A DNA stretch of 9,066 nt from assembly GCA_900767005.1 (NCBI GenBank), contig CAAFXL010000422.1, positions 1-9,066 on the forward strand, given 5' to 3'. Origin of the DNA: an uncultured Ruminobacter sp. (GTDB lineage: Bacteria; Pseudomonadota; Gammaproteobacteria; Enterobacterales; Succinivibrionaceae). The notes under the pieces are model-generated. The model ran no database searches. It worked only from the letters and a program-made list of their open reading frames with translations, and was not told where the DNA came from. Positions 1-6,790 of the stretch are shown here, in pieces (the stretch's first letter is position 1; each line of letters begins with the position of its first letter). The position numbers and the translations under genes are program-made.

Positions 1-116
1 CAACCTAACGAAATTTTAATCAAATTTGTTTGGTTGAATTATTTTGAGTACTGATTATTCGACTTTTAGGATAAGTAAAAAGTAATTTTTTAATCGGTTA
101 CATTGCTCTTTTTAAA

Positions 117-145
117 TTGAAAAAAACATTTAAAAATGGCATAAT
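117..145 (+). promoter_or_regulatory. Predicted sigma-70 promoter of tkt
   Basis: A -35 box TTGAAA (117-122, 5 of 6 to consensus) is followed by a 17-nt spacer and a -10 box CATAAT (140-145, 5 of 6). TGG directly before the -10 gives an extended -10 element. Transcription would start near 152, leaving a leader of about 84 nt before tkt. The pgk promoter has almost the same design. No other convincing promoter or gene is visible in positions 1-116, which are AT-rich non-coding DNA as far as I can tell. Seen directly; function inferred. Confidence 0.72.
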
Positions 146-161
146 ATTTTAAATTTTTAGA

Positions 162-194
162 CCTTTGACCAAGTTATTAATTTAAATTCAAAGG
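162..194 (+). promoter_or_regulatory. Possible hairpin in the tkt 5' leader
   Basis: CCTTTGA (162-168) and TCAAAGG (188-194) are perfect 7-bp inverted repeats around a 19-nt AT-rich loop, just inside the predicted tkt transcript. A short run of T (197-202) follows, so it could act as a weak attenuator, or it may only be an mRNA-stabilising structure. The long loop makes it a modest structure, and chance in AT-rich DNA is possible. Confidence 0.35.
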
Positions 195-224
195 GAATTT
201 TTGAGCTTAATTAACTAGTTAGAT

Positions 225-230
225 AGGAGT
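225..230 (+). promoter_or_regulatory. Ribosome binding site of tkt
   Basis: AGGAGT lies 5 nt before the ATG at 236 and is a near-consensus Shine-Dalgarno site. It supports this start, which also aligns with the usual N-terminus of transketolase. The 10-bp palindrome TAACTAGTTA (212-221) sits immediately upstream. Confidence 0.85.
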
Positions 231-235
231 GATAA

Positions 236-2224
236 ATGCTCACTTGTAAAGATTATGCTAATGCCATTCGTGCATTAAGCATGGATGCAATTCAGAAGGC
301 TAATTCAGGTCATCCTGGTGCCCCAATGGGTATGGCAGATATAGCTGAGGTTTTATGGAGACACTTTTTAAATCATAATCCTCAGGATCCAAAGTGGGTA
401 AATCGTGATCGTTTTGTATTGTCAAATGGTCATGGTTCAATGCTACTATATTCATTATTACATTTAACTGGTTATAATTTATCAATTGAAGATTTAAAGA
501 ATTTTAGACAGCTTCATTCTAAGACTCCAGGTCACCCAGAATATGGTTATGCTGATGGCGTTGAAACAACTACTGGTCCACTAGGACAGGGTATCACCAA
601 TGCTGTAGGTATGGCACTTGCTGAAAAAGTATTAGCAGCCCAGTTTAATAAGCCTGGTTTAGATATCGTTGATCACTATACTTATGTATTTATGGGCGAC
701 GGTTGTTTAATGGAAGGCGTTTCTCATGAAGCTTGCTCTTTAGCTGGTACTTTAAAGCTTGGTAAGTTAATCGCTTTCTGGGATGATAATGGTATTTCTA
801 TTGATGGTAATACTAAGGGCTGGTTTGCAGAAGATACTGCAGCTCGTTTTCAAGCTTATGGTTGGCACGTTCAGAAAGTTGATGGTCACGATAGCGAAGC
901 AATTACTAAGGCAATCAAAGAAGCTCAGAAAGTAATTGATAAGCCAAGTATTATTTGCTGTAAGACTATTATTGGTTTTGGTTCACCTAATAAGCAGGGT
1001 ACTCAAAACTGTCATGGTTCTCCATTAGGCGACGCAGAAATTCAACTTGCAAAAGAAAAGTTAAATTGGAAGTATGGTCCATTTGAAGTTCCTTCAGAAA
1101 TCTATGATGGATGGAATGCTAAAGAAGAAGGGGCTAAGAAGGAAGCAGCTTGGAACGAATTATTTGCTAAATACGCTCAAGCTTATCCAGAACTTGCTGA
1201 AGAATTTACTCGTCGAGTAAACCATGTTCTTCCAAAGAACTGGGAAAAGGAATCAGCAGAGTTTATTGAAAAGCTTCAAGCAAATCCAGCTAAGATTGCT
1301 TCAAGAAAGGCAAGCCAAAATGCACTAGATGCTTATGGTGCAATTTTACCTGAATTTTTAGGTGGTTCAGCAGATCTTGCACCAAGTAACCTAACAATGC
1401 ACAAGAACTCAAAGTCTATTACTCCAGATGATGCATCAGGTAATTATATTCACTATGGTGTAAGAGAATTTGGTATGAGTGCAATCATGAATGGTATTTA
1501 CCTTCATGGTGGTTTCATTCCTTATGGTGCTACTTTCTTAATGTTTATGGAATATGCTAAGAATGCAGTAAGAATGAGCGGTCTAATGAAGTTACCAATC
1601 ATCTATGTATTCACTCATGATTCTATTGGTCTTGGTGAAGATGGTCCAACCCATCAACCAATTGAACAGATTTCATCTTTACGTTTAACTCCAAACGTAA
1701 ATACTTGGCGTCCATGTGATCAGGTTGAATCTGCAATTGCTTGGAAATTTGCGATTGAATCTAAGGAAACTCCAAATGCTCTTATTTTCTCTCGTCAGAA
1801 TTTAGCTCAGATGGATAGAACTAAGGAACAACTTGCAAATGTAACTAAGGGTGCATATGTATTAAAGAAGGCCCCAAATCCTGATTTAATTATTATTGCT
1901 ACTGGTTCTGAAGTAGAACTTGCTATGAACACTGCCTTAGAACTTGAAAAAGAAGGCAAGAAGGTTCAAGTAGTTTCTATGCCATGCTCTGAAGTATTTG
2001 ATAAGCAACCTAAGGAATATAAGGAAGAAGTTCTTCCAAGTGCTTGTCAGAGAAGAATGGCAATTGAAGCTGGCGTTACTGATTTCTGGTACAAGTACGT
2101 AGGTTTAAATGGTGTGGTTTTAGGTATTGATCGCTTCGGTGAATCAGCTCCAGCAAATCAACTATTTGAATTATTTGGCTTTACTACCGAAAATGCAGTA
2201 AAGATGGCTAAGAGCCTATTCTAA
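236..2224 (+). CDS. tkt: Transketolase
   Basis: Cytosolic thiamine-diphosphate enzyme that moves two-carbon ketol units between sugar phosphates, linking the non-oxidative pentose-phosphate pathway to glycolysis and supplying erythrose 4-phosphate and ribose 5-phosphate. The 662 residues compare with 663 in E. coli TktA. Visible landmarks in order: SGHPGAPMG with His26; NGHG with His66; His100; the ThDP/metal motif GDG (154-156) ending in DDNG (N185); His260; GGSAD (Asp380); the pyrimidine domain with catalytic Glu411 in REFGMSA; GEDGPTHQPIEQ with His473; and the C-terminal domain ending in GFTTENAVKMAKSL. All expected active-site residues are present, so the enzyme should be active. The start is set by a strong Shine-Dalgarno site and by agreement with the family N-terminus (ANAIRALSMDA). 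It has its own promoter and terminator and looks monocistronic. Whether it corresponds to tktA or tktB cannot be told. Confidence 0.98.
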   Translation: MLTCKDYANAIRALSMDAIQKANSGHPGAPMGMADIAEVLWRHFLNHNPQDPKWVNRDRFVLSNGHGSMLLYSLLHLTGYNLSIEDLKNFRQLHSKTPGHPEYGYADGVETTTGPLGQGITNAVGMALAEKVLAAQFNKPGLDIVDHYTYVFMGDGCLMEGVSHEACSLAGTLKLGKLIAFWDDNGISIDGNTKGWFAEDTAARFQAYGWHVQKVDGHDSEAITKAIKEAQKVIDKPSIICCKTIIGFGSPNKQGTQNCHGSPLGDAEIQLAKEKLNWKYGPFEVPSEIYDGWNAKEEGAKKEAAWNELFAKYAQAYPELAEEFTRRVNHVLPKNWEKESAEFIEKLQANPAKIASRKASQNALDAYGAILPEFLGGSADLAPSNLTMHKNSKSITPDDASGNYIHYGVREFGMSAIMNGIYLHGGFIPYGATFLMFMEYAKNAVRMSGLMKLPIIYVFTHDSIGLGEDGPTHQPIEQISSLRLTPNVNTWRPCDQVESAIAWKFAIESKETPNALIFSRQNLAQMDRTKEQLANVTKGAYVLKKAPNPDLIIIATGSEVELAMNTALELEKEGKKVQVVSMPCSEVFDKQPKEYKEEVLPSACQRRMAIEAGVTDFWYKYVGLNGVVLGIDRFGESAPANQLFELFGFTTENAVKMAKSLF

Positions 2225-2237
2225 CTAAAATTTAATG

Positions 2238-2265
2238 AGGCCTCAATTTTGAGGCCTTTATTATT
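2238..2265 (+). terminator. Rho-independent terminator of tkt
   Basis: AGGCCTCA (2238-2245) pairs with TGAGGCCT (2250-2257) around the loop ATTT, and the stem can extend by one A-T pair. The T-rich run TTTATTATTT follows. It begins 14 nt after the tkt stop codon. Confidence 0.88.
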
Positions 2266-2315
2266 TAAGGCCTAAAATTTTTAAGATTGTAAAAAATTTA
2301 GAAAAATTGCAATAT

Positions 2316-2344
2316 TTGAAAATTAAGGTTAATTTTGGTAAAAT
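2316..2344 (+). promoter_or_regulatory. Predicted sigma-70 promoter of pgk
   Basis: TTGAAA (2316-2321), a 17-nt spacer ending in TGG, then TAAAAT (2339-2344, 5 of 6 to consensus). The identical -35, identical spacing and identical extended -10 TGG at tkt make both calls more credible. The predicted start near 2351 gives a leader of about 127 nt before the pgk start at 2478. Confidence 0.72.
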
Positions 2345-2373
2345 TTCGTTAAAGTGTTCTATTTATTAAGACA

Positions 2374-2430
2374 GCTCTAATAAAAAAGAGTACAATAGAG
2401 CCTAATGATTAAGGGTAGAATATCCTTTAA
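2374..2430 (+). promoter_or_regulatory. Structured 5' leader of pgk (two possible hairpins and a mini-ORF)
   Basis: GCTCTA (2374-2379) can pair with TAGAGC (2396-2401) around a 16-nt loop. TTAAGGG (2409-2415) can pair with TCCTTTAA-type sequence (2424-2430, one G-T wobble) around an 8-nt loop. A 12-codon reading frame, ATG at 2405 to TAA at 2443 (MIKGRISFNKKI), overlaps the second hairpin and has only a weak AGAG upstream. These could set mRNA stability or translation of pgk. I recognise no known riboswitch or leader family. Confidence 0.3.
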
Positions 2431-2464
2431 CAAAAAGATTTAATTTTCTATCACACATTCCGAT

Positions 2465-2469
2465 GAGGA
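2465..2469 (+). promoter_or_regulatory. Ribosome binding site that decides the pgk start
   Basis: GAGGA lies 8 nt before the ATG at 2478. An earlier in-frame ATG at 2463 overlaps this site and so cannot use it, and it would add five residues (MRTNI) absent from the family. The ATG at 2478 is therefore the start. Confidence 0.88.
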
Positions 2470-2477
2470 CTAATATA

Positions 2478-3653
2478 ATGTCAATTATTAAGATGACTGA
2501 TTTAGACTTAGCTGGCAAGCGAGTTCTAATTCGTGCAGATTTAAATGTTCCAGTTAAAGATGGCAAAGTTGTATCAGATAAGCGTATTACTGCTACAATG
2601 CCTACTATTAAACTAGCTCTTGAAAAGGGTGCTAAGGTAATGGTAATTTCTCACTTAGGCCGTCCAACTGAAGGTGAATATAACGAAGAATTCTCTTTAA
2701 AGCCAGTTGTAGACTATTTAGTTGCTCACATGGATTGTCCAGTACGTCTTGTAAAGGATTATTTAGACACTCCTGTAGATGTTAAGCCTGGTGAATTAGT
2801 AGTTTTAGAAAACTGCCGTTTCAACGTTGGTGAAAAGAAGAACGCTGAAGACCTAGCTAAGAAGTACGCAGCTTTATGTGATGTATTCGTAATGGATGCA
2901 TTCGGTACTGCTCACCGTGCTCAAGGTACTACTTATGGTGCTGCTCAATTTGCTCCAATCGCTTGTGCAGGCCCATTACTAAGTGCTGAATTAGAAGCTC
3001 TAGGTAAGGCTATGGATAACCCAGCTAGACCAATGGTTGCAATCGTTGGTGGTTCAAAGGTTTCTACTAAGCTTACAATTTTAAATTCTTTAGCTAAGAT
3101 CGCTGACCAGTTAGTAGTTGGTGGTGGTATCGCTAATACCTTTATCGCAGCTCAGGGTCACAACGTAGGTAAGTCTCTATTTGAAGCTGACCTAATTGAT
3201 GAAGCTAAGAAGATTGCTCAGGCAACTACTATTCCTGAAGTTGTTGATGTAGTTTGTGGTAAGGAATTCTCTGAAAACGCAGCTGCTACAACTAAGAACG
3301 TTTCAGAAGTTGCTGATGATGATATGATTTTCGACTTTGGTCCTAAGAGCTCAGAAAAGCTTGCTGAAATCATCAAGAACGCAAAGACTATCCTATGGAA
3401 TGGTCCTGTAGGCGTATTTGAATTTGATCAGTTCGCTAAGGGTACTGAAGTTATGGCTAAGGCTATTGCTGAAAGCGATGCATTCTCAATCGCTGGTGGT
3501 GGTGATACTATCAATGCTATTCAGAAGTTTGGTATCACTGATCAAGTATCTTACATTTCAACTGGTGGTGGTGCATTCCTAGAATTTGTTGAAGGTAAGA
3601 AGCTACCTGCAGTAGAAATTCTTGAAAAGCGTGCTGAAGAAGCTAACAAGTAA
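2478..3653 (+). CDS. pgk: Phosphoglycerate kinase
   Basis: Cytosolic enzyme that interconverts 1,3-bisphosphoglycerate + ADP and 3-phosphoglycerate + ATP in glycolysis and gluconeogenesis. From the chosen start it has 391 residues, against 387 in E. coli. Landmarks: the signature RADLNVPVKDGKV (19-31) in the substrate-binding N-domain; SHLGRP (58-63); ENCRFN with Arg114; AHRAQG with Arg147; GGSKVSTK (191-198); GGGIANTF (215-222); NGPVGVFEF (308-316) and GGGDT (340-344) of the nucleotide-binding C-domain; and STGGGAFLE (361-369). It looks complete and active. Codon use is strongly selected: AAG is common, leucine is read by TTA, CTA and CTT, and I found no in-frame CTG. It ends in tandem stops TAATAA. 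In many gammaproteobacteria epd precedes pgk; here it does not. Confidence 0.98.
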   Translation: MSIIKMTDLDLAGKRVLIRADLNVPVKDGKVVSDKRITATMPTIKLALEKGAKVMVISHLGRPTEGEYNEEFSLKPVVDYLVAHMDCPVRLVKDYLDTPVDVKPGELVVLENCRFNVGEKKNAEDLAKKYAALCDVFVMDAFGTAHRAQGTTYGAAQFAPIACAGPLLSAELEALGKAMDNPARPMVAIVGGSKVSTKLTILNSLAKIADQLVVGGGIANTFIAAQGHNVGKSLFEADLIDEAKKIAQATTIPEVVDVVCGKEFSENAAATTKNVSEVADDDMIFDFGPKSSEKLAEIIKNAKTILWNGPVGVFEFDQFAKGTEVMAKAIAESDAFSIAGGGDTINAIQKFGITDQVSYISTGGGAFLEFVEGKKLPAVEILEKRAEEANK

Positions 3654-3662
3654 TAAATTATT

Positions 3663-3698
3663 GGTAGGAGGCCAAGGCCTCTTACCTTTTCATTTTTT
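3663..3698 (+). terminator. GC-rich hairpin with T-tract between pgk and fbaA
   Basis: GGTAGGAGGCC (3663-3673) pairs with GGCCTCTTACC (3676-3686), 11 bp with one G-T wobble and a minimal AA gap. TTTTCATTTTTT follows. This has the full form of an intrinsic terminator, yet it lies only 29 nt before the fbaA start. It may be a partial terminator, or a stabilising or processing structure in a pgk-fbaA transcript. Sequence alone cannot decide. Confidence 0.75.
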
Positions 3699-3714
3699 AT
3701 CTATTAAAATCAAT

Positions 3715-3718
3715 AGGA
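3715..3718 (+). promoter_or_regulatory. Ribosome binding site of fbaA
   Basis: AGGA lies 9 nt before the ATG at 3728. A TAAAAT at 3705-3710 resembles a -10 box, but a transcript starting about 7 nt after it would begin within this site, so it is a poor promoter candidate. Confidence 0.7.
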
Positions 3719-3727
3719 TTTTTTTAA

Positions 3728-4810
3728 ATGACTAAAGTTTTAGATGTTGTAAAGCCAGGCGTTATTGCTGGTAAAGATTTAAATAAGGTTTTTGCAGTTG
3801 CTAAGGAAAACGGTTTTGCTATTCCTGCTGTTAACTGTATCGGTACTGATTCAATCAATGCAGTTATCGAAGCTGCAAAGGTTGCTAATGCACCAGTAAT
3901 TTGTCAGGTTTCTAACGGCGGTGCTCAGTTCTTTGCTGGTAAGGGTTTAAAGCTTGAAGGTCAGAAGGCTCAGGTTTTAGGTTCAATCTCTGCTGCATTA
4001 CATGCTCGTAACGTTGCTGAAGCTTACGGCGTACCTGTAATTATGCACACTGACCACTGTGCTAAGAAGTTACTTCCATGGATCGATGGTCTTCTAGATG
4101 CTGGTGAAAAGTACTACGCTGAACACGGTGTACCTCTATTCTCTTCTCACATGATCGACCTATCAGAAGAATCTTTAACTGATAACGTAGACCTATGCTG
4201 CAAGTACTTAGAAAGAATGTCAAAGATCGACATGACTCTAGAACTTGAATTAGGTTGTACTGGTGGTGAAGAAGATGGTGTTGATAACAGCGGTAAGGAT
4301 GAATCAGCTCTATATACTCAGCCTCAGGATGTTGCATACGCTTATGAACGTTTAAGCAAGATCAGCCCTAACTTCACAATCGCTGCTTCATTTGGTAACG
4401 TACACGGCGTTTACAAGCCAGGTAACGTTAAGTTAAAGCCAACTATCCTACGTGATTCTCAGGCTTTCTTAGCTCAGAAGCTAGGTCTTGCTGAAGGTTC
4501 TAAGCCATTAAACTTCGTATTCCACGGTGGTTCAGGTTCAGATGCTCAAGATATCCGTGATGCAGTAAGCTACGGTGTTGTTAAGATGAACATCGATACT
4601 GATACTCAGTGGGCTACTTGGAACGGCGTTCTACAGTACTACAAGGCTAAGGAAGCTTACCTACAGGGTCAGTTAGGTAACCCAGAAGGTGTTGATGCTC
4701 CTAACAAGAAGTACTACGATCCACGTGCATGGTTACGTAAGGGTCAGGAATCTATGATCGCTCGTTTACAGGAAGCTTTCAAGGAATTAGGTTCTCTAAA
4801 CTCTCTATAA
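3728..4810 (+). CDS. fbaA: Class II fructose-bisphosphate aldolase
   Basis: Zinc-dependent cytosolic aldolase that reversibly splits fructose 1,6-bisphosphate into glyceraldehyde 3-phosphate and dihydroxyacetone phosphate. The 360 residues compare with 359 in E. coli FbaA. Landmarks: PAVNCIGTDSINA (33-45); HTDHCAKKLLPW (107-118) with catalytic Asp109 and zinc ligand His110; LELELGCTGGEEDGVDN (171-187), including the conserved Glu-Glu pair 181-182; SFGNVHGVYKPG with zinc ligand His226; FHGGSGS with His266; and the phosphate-binding segment NIDTDTQWA (288-296). All metal ligands are present, so it should be active. It is the most codon-biased gene here, with about a dozen CTA leucine codons and no CTG. 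It sits 74 nt after pgk, the usual gammaproteobacterial order, but a terminator-like hairpin intervenes. Confidence 0.98.
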   Translation: MTKVLDVVKPGVIAGKDLNKVFAVAKENGFAIPAVNCIGTDSINAVIEAAKVANAPVICQVSNGGAQFFAGKGLKLEGQKAQVLGSISAALHARNVAEAYGVPVIMHTDHCAKKLLPWIDGLLDAGEKYYAEHGVPLFSSHMIDLSEESLTDNVDLCCKYLERMSKIDMTLELELGCTGGEEDGVDNSGKDESALYTQPQDVAYAYERLSKISPNFTIAASFGNVHGVYKPGNVKLKPTILRDSQAFLAQKLGLAEGSKPLNFVFHGGSGSDAQDIRDAVSYGVVKMNIDTDTQWATWNGVLQYYKAKEAYLQGQLGNPEGVDAPNKKYYDPRAWLRKGQESMIARLQEAFKELGSLNSL

Positions 4811-4826
4811 TTAGTAAAAACTAATT
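4809..4826 (+). other. Small AT-rich hairpin at the fbaA stop codon
   Basis: AATTAGT (4809-4815) and ACTAATT (4820-4826) form a 7-bp stem with an AAAA loop, starting inside the fbaA stop codon. It could shield the 3' end of the mRNA, but it may be chance in AT-rich DNA. Confidence 0.3.
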
Positions 4827-4845
4827 AAATAGTATTAAAAAAATC

Positions 4846-4887
4846 AAGGCTCTAATATAATAGTATTAGAGCCTTCTTTATTTTTAA
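4846..4887 (+). terminator. Rho-independent terminator of fbaA
   Basis: A perfect 12-bp stem pairs AAGGCTCTAATA (4846-4857) with TATTAGAGCCTT (4864-4875) around a 6-nt loop. TTCTTTATTTTT follows. A run of seven A (4837-4843) lies upstream, so the element could also terminate transcription from the other strand. It separates the glycolytic genes from the membrane-enzyme pair. Confidence 0.9.
4856..4861 (+). promoter_or_regulatory. Possible -10 box (TATAAT) inside the fbaA terminator
   Basis: A perfect TATAAT spans the ascending arm and loop of the terminator. The -35 options are weak: TTAAAA at 4835-4840 with a 15-nt spacer, or TATTAA at 4833-4838 with 17. A transcript starting near 4868 would lack the complete hairpin and would have a ~41-nt leader to the gene at 4909. 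It is the only candidate promoter I see for the downstream pair. Confidence 0.4.
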
Positions 4888-4908
4888 TTTTAGAATTTTG
4901 AATTAGTT

Positions 4909-6777
4909 ATGTTCTTTTTAGTATTTTTAATAAGTTTAATTTGTTCTATTACTTGTGGCCTAGTTATTAAGCTAGGACTATCAGCCTATATTTTAGGATT
5001 AAGTAACGTTGAGCTTTATCCTGCGCTTTGGGGAATAAGGTTTGATATCGCAATTGCGGTAATGCTTACTTTACCATTTATTCTTATTAGTTATATTTTA
5101 GTTAGATTTTTTAAAGCTAAAAAGCTCTCTTTAGGGATTCCTTTTTTACCAGTTATTTTACTAATTCTTATTCAAATTAGTGATGCTTTATATTCATTAA
5201 ACTCCCAAAAGCATATAACTGGGGAAGCTAATCAGTTTTTTGAGCAAATTTGGAATTTAACAGTTACTGCTTTTAGTGAATATTCACTATTTTTAATTCC
5301 TTTACTAATTGTTATTGCTCTAGTTTTATTTTTCTTATTTAAATTTAAAATTAATTTACCTCATGTTAATTATAAAAATGCAGAAATTTCATTTTTAGTT
5401 TTAGTAATTTTTTGTGTTCTAGGGTTTCGTGGGGGAGTAAGTGGCACTCCATTACGCCCAAGCACCGTTTATACGATAGGCGATAATACCAAAGTATTTC
5501 ATGCAATGAATGGAGCTTATAGCACCATCTATCATTTATTTAAAAGTAATAAGTTAGAACCCCTTTATAAAACAATAGAAAAGACAATTTCTAAAAAAGA
5601 ACTAGATAATCGCTTTAAAGAAAGTCAAAATACTGATATCAAAGATTTAATAAAAGAAAATAATAAAGATTATAACGTAGTAATTTTTTTACTTGAAAGT
5701 TGGCCTGCTAAATATGAGGAGCGTTTTAGTAATGAGAGCATTAATCCCTTCTTAGATGAAATTGCTAAAGAAGGATTAAGTAGTTACTTAATGCTTGCTG
5801 ATGGCAAAAGAACTCATGAAGGACTTTTTGCAACCCTTTGTTCAGCTAAAAATCCTTTTGGGGAGGGGATAGCCCGAAATAATTTAAATGATTTTCATTA
5901 TACTTGTTTACCTAAATTACTTGGTCTTGAATCTACTATTTTTCAGGGAACTAATGCTGATTTAGTTGGAGATCTTGCCTTTACTTTAGGTGTAAATCAT
6001 TCTTATGGCAAAGGAGAAATAACTAATTTAACTCTTCCATTAATTAAATGGGGAGTACAAGATTATGATTTATTTAATTTTGTAAAGAAAAAGGCAAAAG
6101 ATGCTACTAAGCCATTTTTATATATTATTAATAATACTAATACTCATGATGAATCTTTACCAGAGGGTGTAGAATTTAAGTATGGAAAAGATAATTATGT
6201 CGGAATTGAAAAAAGTATAATTAATTACTCTGATAGCTTACTTCGTGATTTTTATTTATTCTTTAAAAATGAAATAGAGAGACCCACCTTATTTGTCTTT
6301 GTAGGCGATCATACCCGTTATCAAAAAGAATCACCACTTGATGAATATAGTGTTTATTTTTCAATTGTGGCAACTGATAATTCAGTGAAACCAAAGTTTC
6401 TTGATTTTGTAACCTCGCAACATGATATTGCACCAACTATCCTTGGTTTCTTTGGTAAAAATATGCCTTATGCTCAAGGCTATAACTTATTAGAGAGTAA
6501 AACTCAAGAAGAAAGCAAAGAAGAAAATCAAAAATTATATAATAGAAGCTTCTTTAAAGATGGAAGTTTAAATTTTGTGAAAGATAAAATTCTTTTAAAT
6601 GCTTCAATTTATGATTTAAATAAGATTACTTGTTTTGATTTTAGCTTAAGTATAACAAAGCCCATTAAAACCACGTGCCCAAGTAATAGTAAGGACATTA
6701 TAAAAGAAGGTTTTATTGAAGAATATTATAAGCAAGACTTATTATTCAATGGTCGTTTATTAGATTATCGCAACTAA
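4909..6777 (+). CDS. LTA synthase-family membrane phosphotransferase (sulfatase fold), first of a tandem pair
   Basis: A 622-residue inner-membrane protein with about five N-terminal membrane segments (roughly 2-30, 43-68, 75-95, 125-147, 158-173), a linker opening with FRGG and PLRPS (173-185), and a periplasmic alkaline-phosphatase/sulfatase-like domain from about 255. Expected catalytic residues are visible: metal ligand Glu263 in FLLESW, nucleophile Thr302 in GKRTHEG, WGVQDYDLF (381-389), His413, Asp467-His468 in VGDHT, and HDIAPTIL (505-512). Such enzymes transfer phosphoglycerol or phosphoethanolamine from phospholipid to envelope glycans or lipids; the acceptor here is unknown. Cys311/Cys333 and Cys575/Cys590 could form periplasmic disulfides. 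The start is the first ATG after an in-frame TAG (4891-4893), but no Shine-Dalgarno site is visible, suggesting low translation. Codon use (AAA, ATT, TTT) lacks the bias of the upstream genes. An OpgB-like role in glucan modification is possible but unproven. Confidence 0.88.
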   Translation: MFFLVFLISLICSITCGLVIKLGLSAYILGLSNVELYPALWGIRFDIAIAVMLTLPFILISYILVRFFKAKKLSLGIPFLPVILLILIQISDALYSLNSQKHITGEANQFFEQIWNLTVTAFSEYSLFLIPLLIVIALVLFFLFKFKINLPHVNYKNAEISFLVLVIFCVLGFRGGVSGTPLRPSTVYTIGDNTKVFHAMNGAYSTIYHLFKSNKLEPLYKTIEKTISKKELDNRFKESQNTDIKDLIKENNKDYNVVIFLLESWPAKYEERFSNESINPFLDEIAKEGLSSYLMLADGKRTHEGLFATLCSAKNPFGEGIARNNLNDFHYTCLPKLLGLESTIFQGTNADLVGDLAFTLGVNHSYGKGEITNLTLPLIKWGVQDYDLFNFVKKKAKDATKPFLYIINNTNTHDESLPEGVEFKYGKDNYVGIEKSIINYSDSLLRDFYLFFKNEIERPTLFVFVGDHTRYQKESPLDEYSVYFSIVATDNSVKPKFLDFVTSQHDIAPTILGFFGKNMPYAQGYNLLESKTQEESKEENQKLYNRSFFKDGSLNFVKDKILLNASIYDLNKITCFDFSLSITKPIKTTCPSNSKDIIKEGFIEEYYKQDLLFNGRLLDYRN

Positions 6778-6782
6778 AAGGA
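6778..6782 (+). promoter_or_regulatory. Ribosome binding site of the second transferase gene
   Basis: AAGGA begins right after the preceding TAA (6775-6777) and lies 8 nt before the ATG at 6791. The tight spacing supports co-transcription and possibly coupled translation of the pair. The first gene of the pair lacks such a site. Confidence 0.8.
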
Positions 6783-6790
6783 CAATTTTA

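Noticed and set aside
1..36. Inverted repeat CAACC...GGTTG at the window start
   Set aside because: A 5-bp match with a 26-nt loop in AT-rich DNA is too weak to support a terminator or attachment site.
165..170. TTGACC as a second -35 box for tkt
   Set aside because: No acceptable -10 lies 16-18 nt downstream.
300..485. Reverse-strand open frame inside tkt
   Set aside because: It lies wholly within a certain gene, lacks a ribosome site and resembles no protein I know; it is a shadow of the tkt coding bias.
2463..2477. Earlier ATG for pgk adding MRTNI
   Set aside because: It overlaps the Shine-Dalgarno site of the ATG at 2478, and the extra residues are not found in the family.
3682..3710. 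TTACCT-17-TAAAAT as an fbaA promoter
   Set aside because: The -35 matches only 3 of 6 and lies in the hairpin's descending arm, and the predicted start would cut into the ribosome binding site.
4062..4337. Reverse-strand open frame inside fbaA
   Set aside because: It is opposite a highly conserved, codon-biased gene, and its translation is compositionally odd with no recognisable motif.
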